Origin: JALYUM01 sp036688685
GTDB taxonomy: Bacteria; Pseudomonadota; Gammaproteobacteria; Burkholderiales; Burkholderiaceae_D
Assembly (NCBI RefSeq): GCF_036688685.1
Contig: NZ_JAQQPS010000002.1
Location: forward strand, 186,001 to 250,000
Direction of reading: 5' to 3'
DNA length: 64,000 nt
Shown here: positions 1 through 7,251 of the stretch, piece by piece
How the letters are laid out: the number at the start of each line of letters is the position of its first letter
Position numbering within the stretch: position 1 is the first letter of the stretch
Translations under genes and position numbers: made by a program
Notes under the pieces: model-generated
Databases searched by the model: none
What the model was told of the DNA's origin: nothing
The model's input: the letters and a program-made list of their open reading frames with translations, nothing else

Positions 1-2435
1 ACGGCGCATCGGCCGTGTATGGTTCCGACGCGATCGCCGGTGTCATCAACTTCATCCTCAAGACCAATTACCAGGGCGCGGAACTGTCCGCCCGTACCGG
101 CGCCAACGACGATGGTAACTTCCGTCGCAAAGGGTTCACCGGCATTTTTGGCAAGGGTGACCTGGACACTGACGGCTACACGTTCATGCTAAGCGCCGAC
201 GTCGACCAGCGCGACCGCACGGCGCTGCGCGACGCGACCGACCTGCACTACAGCCAGGCCCAGTTGCTCAATGGCCGCTTTGCCTCGGATTACGGCAGCT
301 CGGTTTCGCAATATCCGACTTACTATCGCGAGCGGGTCGCCAACAGCAAGAATTTCGGCGTGACACAGGCAACTGCGCCGGCGAACATGAGCTTTAACTT
401 GGGCTGCCCTGCCGGCGAACAATTGAAAGGAAGCACAGCTCTTGGCATGCTGCCGACGAACACGCTGATCGGCCGCACGTTCTGCAACTACAATTCCGAC
501 CAGTTCCTGGAAGCGCAAGGCGATTCGCGCGACATCAACCTGCTGGCGCATGGCGAACTGAAAATTGGCGCTGGCGTCACCGGTTTTTCGGACGTCGAGT
601 ATTCGCACTCACGGCGTGATTACACAGGCGTCCCGATCACGATCGGCACGACCAGCGTGGGCAACTTCACGGCGACCGGCGCTGCCGCGTCGTACCAGAC
701 CATCCTGCCGATCGGCCACCCGGACAACCCGTACACCGACCGGCGCGGATCGATCGCCTACCGCTTTGTCAATCTGCGCGGCGGCTCGAGCACCATCAAT
801 GAAGGAATACGCGCGGTTGCTGGCCTGCGCGGCAACAACTACGGCTGGGATTGGGAAAGCGCGCTGCTCTTCAACCGTGCCCAAAGCGACAGCACCAGTT
901 ATGGCCGCCTGTACCTGCCGACGCTGCGCCACCTTGTCGACGACAACTGGTCGATCGCCCGCGTGGCCGCCGATCCGACGATCGGCCATGACGTGGTCAC
1001 CGATAACCGCTCGCAGATCAGCCAGTTCGATTTCAAGGGCAACCGCGAATTCGGCCAGCTGCCGGGCGGCGCGATTGGCGTGGCGGCAGGCGGCGAAATC
1101 CGGCGCGAGAGCATCAACCTGTCGCCCGACCCACTGGTTGCAAGCGGCCAGATTTATGGCCTTGCCAATACCATTCTCAACAGCAGCCGCAACGTCAAGT
1201 CGGCCTTCGTCGAAATGCGCTTCCCCGTGTTGAAAAGCGTCGAACTCGACTGGGCCGGCCGCGCCGACAAGTACGACAACCTGGCGCGCAATTTCGTGCC
1301 GAAATATGGCGCCAAATGGACCGTGAGCGATATGTTCGCTGTGCGTGGCTCGTATGCCAAGGGCTTCCGCGCGCCGTCGCTGAGTCAGATCGTGCCGGGC
1401 GGTGCCCAATTCTTTTTGAACAGCGTCGTCGATTTGAAGCGTTGCTCCGATGACGGCGTGACGCCAAAACCGGGCGGCGGCACCACCCAGGATTGCGCGG
1501 CCAGCGTCGCCGGTACGGGCGGTTTCAATCCCGCGTTGAAGCCGGAGACGTCAAAATCCTACAACCTCGGCTTCATCTTCTCGCCGACAAGCACTTTCGA
1601 CATGACGGTGGACTTCTACAAGATACACCGCGAAAACGAAATCGTGCTGGGTAGCGCAAGTGAGGCGCTCAAGAACGAAGACAGCGTTCCGCAGAACATT
1701 ACCCGCAACCAAAACCCGGCCAGCTTCCTGGTCAATGCCGACGGCCAGCCGATTGCCGGCACGGGCCCATTGCTGGCGATCGCAGAGCCCTGGAAAAACC
1801 AGGGCATGACGGAGCTCAATGGCGCGGATATCGAAGGCCGCCTGCGCAACAAGCTCGGCAAATGGGGCAGCCTGTCGACGACGCTGCGTGCGACCTACAC
1901 CCACAGCTACAAGGTCCAGGAAAATGTGGGCGATCCAGTGCACAACGTCGTGGGCACGCGCCCGAACATCTACGACTGGGCGCTGTCGAGCGGCAGCACC
2001 ATCCCGCGCTGGAAAGGCAGCATGTCGAGTACGTGGACGCAAGGCGACCACGCCGTCAACCTGTCGGTCAACTATGTCGGTCCGATTTCGCTCAAGCGGA
2101 CCTACGACGGTGACACCACGTATGCGCAGCCGTTCTGCCAATACGGGACGAAGAAAGCGACGGATGCGGCAGCGGACCGCGATACGACGATTCCGCTGTA
2201 CGAGGCTTACTATCCTGATTGCGCGATCAAGGAATGGGTGACAGTTGGTATCGGCTACACATACACGGGCTTTGAACACTGGAATCTGAACGCCAACATC
2301 CAGAACCTCGCGGACACGAAAGCGCCGTATGATCCATTGTATGCCGCACCGACGCCGGCGGCTGTCGGGTACAACGCCAACCTGCATAACGCCTACGGCC
2401 GTTACTTCACAGTGAGCGCGCGCTACACGTTCTGA
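1..2435 (+). CDS. TonB-dependent outer-membrane receptor, 3' part
   Basis: This is the C-terminal part of a TonB-dependent receptor, an outer-membrane beta-barrel importing siderophores, cobalamin or saccharides with energy from TonB. The open frame runs in from the window edge (first full codon at base 3). It begins inside the plug domain with the family motif GSDAIAGVINFIL, so the N-terminal signal peptide and TonB box lie upstream. About 810 residues are visible. The barrel part is rich in aromatic/Gly strands, contains the typical FRAPSLSQI and LKPETSKSYNLG motifs, and ends in YTF with a terminal Phe, as expected for a BamA-recognised barrel. The stop is followed at once by a strong terminator, so transcription ends here. 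The substrate cannot be told from the sequence. Confidence 0.88.
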   Translation, partial: GASAVYGSDAIAGVINFILKTNYQGAELSARTGANDDGNFRRKGFTGIFGKGDLDTDGYTFMLSADVDQRDRTALRDATDLHYSQAQLLNGRFASDYGSSVSQYPTYYRERVANSKNFGVTQATAPANMSFNLGCPAGEQLKGSTALGMLPTNTLIGRTFCNYNSDQFLEAQGDSRDINLLAHGELKIGAGVTGFSDVEYSHSRRDYTGVPITIGTTSVGNFTATGAAASYQTILPIGHPDNPYTDRRGSIAYRFVNLRGGSSTINEGIRAVAGLRGNNYGWDWESALLFNRAQSDSTSYGRLYLPTLRHLVDDNWSIARVAADPTIGHDVVTDNRSQISQFDFKGNREFGQLPGGAIGVAAGGEIRRESINLSPDPLVASGQIYGLANTILNSSRNVKSAFVEMRFPVLKSVELDWAGRADKYDNLARNFVPKYGAKWTVSDMFAVRGSYAKGFRAPSLSQIVPGGAQFFLNSVVDLKRCSDDGVTPKPGGGTTQDCAASVAGTGGFNPALKPETSKSYNLGFIFSPTSTFDMTVDFYKIHRENEIVLGSASEALKNEDSVPQNITRNQNPASFLVNADGQPIAGTGPLLAIAEPWKNQGMTELNGADIEGRLRNKLGKWGSLSTTLRATYTHSYKVQENVGDPVHNVVGTRPNIYDWALSSGSTIPRWKGSMSSTWTQGDHAVNLSVNYVGPISLKRTYDGDTTYAQPFCQYGTKKATDAAADRDTTIPLYEAYYPDCAIKEWVTVGIGYTYTGFEHWNLNANIQNLADTKAPYDPLYAAPTPAAVGYNANLHNAYGRYFTVSARYTF

Positions 2436-2453
2436 TTCACGTCAGACAGATCC

Positions 2454-2485
2454 AACCTCCCGGCAGTTTTGGGAGGTTTTTTTTT
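2454..2485 (+). terminator. Rho-independent terminator after the TonB-dependent receptor
   Basis: An 8-bp stem (aacctccc pairing with gggaggtt), a 9-base loop and a run of nine T lie 18 bases after the receptor stop codon. Confidence 0.85.
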
Positions 2486-2517
2486 GCGCAGCTTGACCCT
2501 TCTGAGCCCCCGGCTTT

Positions 2518-2546
2518 TTGAAATATGTCTGCAGATGTGCGACACT
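2518..2546 (+). promoter_or_regulatory. candidate sigma70 promoter for lapA-lapB
   Basis: A -35 like TTGAAA (2518-2523) is separated by 17 bases from a weak -10 GACACT (2541-2546). It lies after the upstream terminator and 35 bases before the lapA start. The -10 matches only 3 of 6 positions, so this is tentative. Confidence 0.3.
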
Positions 2547-2580
2547 GCGCCTTTGGTGAATTTATGGACGGACCGGGCGA

Positions 2581-2886
2581 ATGAAATTTGTATCGACCAT
2601 CGTTGGATGCTTCGTGTTTATCCTGTTTTTCGGCTTTGCGCTGAAAAACACCCAGGAAGTGAACCTGCACCTGTTCCTCGATTACGAAATTCGCGGGCCG
2701 CTGGTGTTGATGCTGCTGGCGTTTTTCATCATCGGCGCGGCGCTGGGCATCCTGGCCGTGACGCCAACCGTGTTCCGCCACCGGCGCGAAACCTCGCAGC
2801 ACCGCGATACCATCCAGGCGCTGCAGAACGTGGCCGGCACCAGCGCCACCCAGCCTGCAGCCGATAGCGTCGCCACGCCGCGCTGA
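2581..2886 (+). CDS. lapA: LapA-family inner-membrane protein (lipopolysaccharide assembly protein A)
   Basis: A 101-residue protein with two membrane segments, residues about 5-22 and 40-60, followed by a short basic cytoplasmic tail (FRHRRE). The small size, the NTQEVNLHLF segment between the helices, and lapB immediately downstream identify the LapA (DUF1049/YciS) family. LapA cooperates with LapB in controlling LPS synthesis at the inner membrane. The ATG is preceded by only a weak purine-rich stretch. In many Betaproteobacteria lapA follows rpsA-ihfB. Here a TonB receptor with its own terminator lies directly upstream. Confidence 0.85.
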   Translation: MKFVSTIVGCFVFILFFGFALKNTQEVNLHLFLDYEIRGPLVLMLLAFFIIGAALGILAVTPTVFRHRRETSQHRDTIQALQNVAGTSATQPAADSVATPR

Positions 2887-2927
2887 TTTGCGTGTCTGTT
2901 TTACCCTGACAACAATAAAAGAACTAC

Positions 2928-4103
2928 ATGGAATTTGAAATCTGGTGGCTGCTTGGCATCCCCGTCTTTTTTGCCCTTGGCTGGATTGCCGCCCGGGTCG
3001 ACATCAATCAACTGGTCTCGGAATCGCGCAGCTTGCCGCGCGGCTATTTCAAGGGCTTGAATTTCCTGCTCAACGAGCAGCCCGACAAGGCCATCGATGC
3101 CTTCATTGAAATCGTCAAGCTCGACCCGGAAACGGCCGATATGCACTTCGCGCTGGGCAACCTGTTCCGCCGCCGCGGCGAGACCGAGCGCGCCATCCGG
3201 GTCCACCAGAATTTGCTGTCGCGTCCCGACTTGCCGCTCGAGCAGCAAGTCCACGCTCAGTACGAATTGGGTATGGATTACCTGAAAGCCGGGCTGCTCG
3301 ACCGCGCCGAAGAAACCTTCAATGCGCTGGTCGATACGCAATACGCGGTGCAGGCGCGGCGCGCGCTGCTGGAGATTTTTCAACGCGAAAAAGAATGGCG
3401 CCGCGCCATCGATGCCGCCGAAGGCTTGCAGGATTCGGGTGCCGGCGCGCGCCAGAAGGAAATCGCCCAGTTCTATTGCGAACTGGCCCAGGATGCGCTG
3501 GTGCACATGGAGCCGGAGGATGCCAAGCGGCTGCTGGAAAAGGCGCTGCAGGCCGAGCGCAAGAGCGTGCGTGCCACCATGCTGATGGGCGACGCGCAAC
3601 TGGTGCAGGGCGATGTCGAAGGCGCCCTTAAAACCTGGCGCCGCGTCGAGCAGCAAAGCGTGCCGCACGTGGCACTGGTGGCGGGCCGCCTGATGGACGG
3701 CTACCGGCGCGTGGGACGCACCCAGGAAGGGGTGAATTTGCTGCGCTCCTACCTGGCCGAAGCGTCCTCGATCGACTTGATGGAAGTGGTCTTCAAGGCG
3801 GTCATCGAACTCGATGGCGTGGCCGCCGCGAAAGCGCTGGTGCTGGAAGAGTTGCGCCGCAATCCAACCCTGCTGGGCCTGGACAAATTGCTGGAAGCGC
3901 GCCTGATGGATGCGCCTGCCGAAGTGTGGGAAGAGCTGTCGATGGTGAAAAACCTGGTGCATGGCTACACCCAGAAAGTGGCGCGCTACCAGTGCAGCCA
4001 TTGTGGCTTCAAGGCGCGCCAATTCTACTGGCAGTGTCCGGGATGCAGCCGTTGGGAAACCTACCCGCCGCGCCGTACCGAAGAACTCAACGTCATGAAC
4101 TAA
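2928..4103 (+). CDS. lapB: LapB, LPS assembly/heptosyltransferase-complex TPR protein
   Basis: A 391-residue inner-membrane-anchored TPR protein. Residues 3-20 form an N-terminal membrane anchor facing the cytoplasm, followed by tandem TPR helices (roughly 30-330). A C-terminal rubredoxin-like zinc ribbon has cysteines C356, C359, C370 and C373. This is the full LapB/YciM architecture and length. In E. coli LapB recruits FtsH to LpxC and scaffolds LPS assembly, and the metal ribbon is essential. It starts 41 bases after lapA and ends 4 bases before ugd, so it is probably co-transcribed with LPS-precursor genes. Confidence 0.93.
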   Translation: MEFEIWWLLGIPVFFALGWIAARVDINQLVSESRSLPRGYFKGLNFLLNEQPDKAIDAFIEIVKLDPETADMHFALGNLFRRRGETERAIRVHQNLLSRPDLPLEQQVHAQYELGMDYLKAGLLDRAEETFNALVDTQYAVQARRALLEIFQREKEWRRAIDAAEGLQDSGAGARQKEIAQFYCELAQDALVHMEPEDAKRLLEKALQAERKSVRATMLMGDAQLVQGDVEGALKTWRRVEQQSVPHVALVAGRLMDGYRRVGRTQEGVNLLRSYLAEASSIDLMEVVFKAVIELDGVAAAKALVLEELRRNPTLLGLDKLLEARLMDAPAEVWEELSMVKNLVHGYTQKVARYQCSHCGFKARQFYWQCPGCSRWETYPPRRTEELNVMN

Positions 4104-4107
4104 GTCT

Positions 4108-5481
4108 ATGAAAATCACCATTATCGGCACCGGCTATGTTGGCCTCGTGACCGGCGCCTGCCTCGCCGAATTGGGCAACGACGTGTTTTGCCTGGACGTC
4201 GATGCAAAGAAAATCGCCATGCTCAACGCCGGCGGCATCCCGATCCACGAGCCGGGCCTGGAAGAAGTGGTCGCGCGCAACGTCGCCGCCGGCCGCCTGC
4301 AGTTTTCCACCGACGTGGCCGCCAGCGTGGCGCACGGCGCGCTGCAATTCATCGCCGTCGGCACGCCGCCCGATGAAGACGGCTCGGCCGACCTGCAGTA
4401 CGTGCTGGCGGCCGCGCGCAATATTGGCAAGCACATGACCGGCTTTAAGGTCATCGTCGACAAGTCGACCGTGCCGGTGGGGACTGCCGAGCGCGTCACG
4501 GCGGCGCTGGCGCACGAAATCGCCGAACGTAACGCGGATGCCACGTTCTCGGTGGTGTCGAATCCGGAATTTTTGAAAGAAGGCGCGGCCGTCGAAGACT
4601 TCATGCGGCCGGACCGCATCGTCATCGGCCACGACGCGGGCGACTACGGCCAGCGCGCGCGCGAGGTGATGAAGCTGTTGTATGCGCCGTTCAACCGCAA
4701 CCACGAGCGCGTCTACTGGATGGATGTGCGCTCGGCGGAATTTACCAAGTACGCGGCCAATGCCATGCTGGCCACGCGCATCTCGTTCATGAACGAATTG
4801 TCGCTGCTGGCCGACCAGGTCGGCGTCGACATCGAGGCAGTACGCCACGGCATCGGCTCCGATCCGCGCATCGGCCACAGTTTTCTTTACGCCGGCGCCG
4901 GTTACGGCGGTTCGTGTTTCCCGAAAGACGTGCAGGCGCTCGAGCGCACTGCGCGCCAGTACGACCAGGATTTGTTGATCCTGCGCGCCGTGGAGGCTGT
5001 CAACGAGCGCCAGAAACAGGTACTCGGCAAAAAGGTCGTGGCGCGCTTCGGCGCGGACTTGACGGGACGCCATTTCGCCATCTGGGGCCTGGCCTTCAAG
5101 CCGAACACGGACGACATGCGCGCAGCGCCCAGCCGCGTCGTGCTGCGTGAACTGATCGAGCGTGGCGCCAGCGTCGCCGTGTACGACCCGGTGGCGATGG
5201 ACGAGGCACGGCGCGTGCTGGCGCTCGATCTGACGCCGGAACAACTGGCCAGGGTACGCTTCGGCGCCAGTCCGCTCGACACGCTGGCGCAAGCCGACGC
5301 GCTGCTCATCATCACCGAATGGAAAGCCTTCCGCAGCCCGGACTTCGAGCGCATCAAGGCCGCCTTGAAGACGCCGGTCATTTTCGATGGCCGCAACCTG
5401 TTCGAACCGGGCCAGATGGCTGAGCACGGCATCGAATACCACGGCATCGGCCGTTCGGTCCTGACCAAGGTGGAAGCATGA
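4108..5481 (+). CDS. ugd: UDP-glucose 6-dehydrogenase
   Basis: A 457-residue NAD-dependent enzyme oxidising UDP-glucose to UDP-glucuronate for LPS, capsule or exopolysaccharide precursors. The N-terminal Rossmann motif GTGYVGLVTG is at residues 7-16, the NAD-domain motif FLKEGAAVEDF follows, and the catalytic cysteine is C270 in GGSCFPKD. The C-terminal UDP-binding domain contains the GLAFKPNTDDMR signature. Length is normal for the bacterial family. The gene begins 4 bases after lapB, and its TGA overlaps the rfaE1 ATG (ATGA), indicating translational coupling. Confidence 0.96.
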   Translation: MKITIIGTGYVGLVTGACLAELGNDVFCLDVDAKKIAMLNAGGIPIHEPGLEEVVARNVAAGRLQFSTDVAASVAHGALQFIAVGTPPDEDGSADLQYVLAAARNIGKHMTGFKVIVDKSTVPVGTAERVTAALAHEIAERNADATFSVVSNPEFLKEGAAVEDFMRPDRIVIGHDAGDYGQRAREVMKLLYAPFNRNHERVYWMDVRSAEFTKYAANAMLATRISFMNELSLLADQVGVDIEAVRHGIGSDPRIGHSFLYAGAGYGGSCFPKDVQALERTARQYDQDLLILRAVEAVNERQKQVLGKKVVARFGADLTGRHFAIWGLAFKPNTDDMRAAPSRVVLRELIERGASVAVYDPVAMDEARRVLALDLTPEQLARVRFGASPLDTLAQADALLIITEWKAFRSPDFERIKAALKTPVIFDGRNLFEPGQMAEHGIEYHGIGRSVLTKVEA

Positions 5482-6461
5482 CGGGCACGACGCAGCCCGC
5501 CAGCCGCCTGTTGCTGGCCGACGACTACCGCGGCGCGGCCGCACCTGCCCTGGAGGCCGTGCGCCTGTTGGTAGTCGGTGATGTCATGCTGGACCGCTAC
5601 TGGTTCGGCGAAGTGAGCCGCATCTCGCCGGAAGCGCCGGTACCGGTGGTGCGCATCGAGCGGCGCGAAGAGCGCCTGGGCGGCGCGGCCAACGTGGCGC
5701 GCAACGCGGCCGCCCTGGGCGCCCATTGCGCGCTGCTGGGCGTGGTTGGCGCCGATGAAGCCGGCGAATCGGTGGCGCGGCTGCTGGCCGATTCATCGAT
5801 TCACAGCTACCTGAAAAGCGACGCCGCAATTTCTACCATCATCAAGCTGCGCGTGATCGGGCGTCAGCAGCAGATGGTGCGCATCGATTTCGAGGATGCG
5901 CCAACGGAAGTGGTCCTGCGTGACAAGCTGACGCAGTACAAGGCGCTGCTGGCCGACTACGACGTCATCATCCTGTCCGACTACAACAAGGGCAGCCTGG
6001 TGAACGTCGCCGAAATGATCGCCGCCGCCCGTGCGGCCGGCAAGCTGGTGCTGGTCGATCCGAAGGGTGACGATTTCACGCCGTACAAGGGCGCGACCTT
6101 GCTCACGCCGAACAAATCCGAACTGAAGCGCGTGGTCGGCAGCTGGTCCAGCGAAGAACAGTTGACTGCCAAGGCGCAGGCCTTGCGCGCCGAGCTCGAG
6201 CTCGACGCCTTGTTGCTGACGCGCTCGGAAGAGGGCATGAGCCTTTACACCGCCACGGAAGTGCTGCACATGCACGCCGATGCGCGCGAAGTGTTTGACG
6301 TCTCTGGCGCCGGCGACACCGTCATCGCCACCCTGGCCGCCATGCTGGGCGCCGGCGCCACCCTGGCCGAAGCGCTGGCCACGGCGAACCGGGCGGGCGG
6401 CATCGTCGTCGGCAAACTCGGCACCGCCACCGTCACCCGCGCCGAACTCTTCACCAACTAA
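5478..6461 (+). CDS. rfaE1: D-glycero-beta-D-manno-heptose-7-phosphate kinase
   Basis: A 327-residue PfkB/ribokinase-family sugar kinase. It phosphorylates D-glycero-D-manno-heptose-7-phosphate at C1 in the ADP-heptose route to LPS inner core. Visible motifs are RISPEAPVPVV, the GGAANVARNAAALG substrate motif, and DVSGAGDT near residues 275-282 with the catalytic Asp and anion hole. It corresponds to the N-terminal (HldE kinase) half only. No nucleotidyltransferase domain is fused, so rfaE2/hldC must be elsewhere. It overlaps ugd by 4 bases and is the last gene of the lapA-lapB-ugd-rfaE1 run. REPIN-like hairpins follow 30 bases after its stop. Confidence 0.92.
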   Translation: MTGTTQPASRLLLADDYRGAAAPALEAVRLLVVGDVMLDRYWFGEVSRISPEAPVPVVRIERREERLGGAANVARNAAALGAHCALLGVVGADEAGESVARLLADSSIHSYLKSDAAISTIIKLRVIGRQQQMVRIDFEDAPTEVVLRDKLTQYKALLADYDVIILSDYNKGSLVNVAEMIAAARAAGKLVLVDPKGDDFTPYKGATLLTPNKSELKRVVGSWSSEEQLTAKAQALRAELELDALLLTRSEEGMSLYTATEVLHMHADAREVFDVSGAGDTVIATLAAMLGAGATLAEALATANRAGGIVVGKLGTATVTRAELFTN

Positions 6462-6490
6462 CACTAGCCCAAAATCAAGTTCACAAAAAG

Positions 6491-6559
6491 TAGGGTCAGA
6501 GTCAAATTGTTTTGCAACTTTCATTCAAGAAGTTGCTCAATAATTCGACTCTGACCCTA
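6491..6559. repeat. REPIN-like palindromic element, locus 1 copy A
   Basis: A perfect 13-bp inverted repeat: tagggtcagagtc (6491-6503) pairs with its complement at 6547-6559, enclosing a 43-base AT-rich loop. It lies between the rfaE1 stop and the next element. The arm sequence recurs near 56.4 kb, so it is a dispersed repeat rather than a simple terminator. Confidence 0.8.
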
Positions 6560-6587
6560 ATTGCCTAAAATTAAATGCTCGAAAATG

Positions 6588-6654
6588 AGGGTCAGTGTCG
6601 AATTAATATGCAATTGATTGCTGGTCAATTGCTCAATAATTCGACACTGACCCT
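6588..6654. repeat. REPIN-like palindromic element, locus 1 copy B
   Basis: A perfect 18-bp inverted repeat: agggtcagtgtcgaatta (6588-6605) pairs with 6637-6654. Relative to copy A, the 'cagagtc' core has changed to 'cagtgtc' on the left arm and the right arm has changed in step. Pairing is therefore preserved. The loop contains two caattg hexamers. Confidence 0.8.
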
Positions 6655-6678
6655 ACTTTTTTTGCAATTGATCTGTGG

Positions 6679-6864
6679 CTAAAGGTCGATGCGGTCGAGG
6701 CGTTTGCGTTTGCGCTTTTGTTCCTGGACGGAGATTTCCTGGACGGGCTTGCTGGCTGGTGGCGGGGCCAGCGGCAGGGGAAAGCCGAGGAAGATCATGA
6801 TCAAAAAGATCGGTAACAAGCAGAAGAAGAGCGGCGTCTTCCAGTTGAGCTTACGTTTCATCAT
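6679..6864 (-). CDS. possible small membrane protein (61 aa)
   Basis: I do not recognise this gene. Starting at the double ATG at 6864, the minus strand encodes 61 residues. A basic N-terminus (MMKRKLNWK) is followed by one strong hydrophobic segment, residues about 11-31, a proline-rich stretch, and a very basic tail (QKRKRKRLDRIDL). The frame could be extended to 6942, but that would run through an 18-bp palindrome and lacks a better ribosome-binding site. The organisation resembles a single-pass peptide with a cytoplasmic basic tail. No partner gene is adjacent. Coding status is uncertain. Confidence 0.35.
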   Translation of the reverse strand: MMKRKLNWKTPLFFCLLPIFLIMIFLGFPLPLAPPPASKPVQEISVQEQKRKRKRLDRIDL

Positions 6865-7251
6865 TGCTGACAAGTGGTGATGCACTTGCAAAGAGCAAGT
6901 TTTTTTCGATGCATATGGCGCGCGCCATATTGGCGTCTGCATTTTCGGTGTCGGTGGTTTTTACATCCTGTCCACGCGCTAATATTGAATTTTATGCAAG
7001 TAATTTTTTTATATAAATAATTACTTTATGGAACGCCGAATGGCGCAGCAGACCTCGGCGCCGGAAATTCGTTCGACCGGGAGTTGGCGTTCCTGCTTGG
7101 GATTGTTGGGACTGTGGTTCTGGCGCAAGAAGAAGGCGGTGGCGGCGTAGCGTGAGGCGTGATGCTTGCCGGCGCGGCCACCCGAACTGCGCCGGTAGAC
7201 GGTTCCAGATTTTAAGTTTGAAACAGCGTCGTACCGGCTCCCACTGTTGAC
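6865..7251. other. gene-free stretch between small ORF and cphA 3' end
   Basis: No convincing gene is present. It holds a perfect 18-bp palindrome (6913-6930) and an AT-rich inverted repeat, aagtaatt (6998-7005) with aattactt (7019-7026). A 40-codon plus-strand ORF (7028-7150) has no supporting ribosome-binding site. An open minus-strand frame ends near 7019 and has no start codon I would trust. The 7028-7251 part has coding-like composition and may be a degraded gene fragment. Confidence 0.4.
6913..6930. promoter_or_regulatory. perfect 18-bp palindrome, possible operator
   Basis: The sequence atatggcgcgcgccatat is its own reverse complement over 18 bases. It lies about 50 bases upstream of the 61-codon minus-strand ORF, in a gap between genes. 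An operator for a dimeric regulator is possible, but function is inferred from symmetry only. Confidence 0.35.

Noticed and set aside
7028..7150. 40-codon plus-strand ORF
   Set aside because: No ribosome-binding site, no recognisable domain, and it is next to an AT-rich inverted repeat. It is mentioned only as part of a gene-free stretch.
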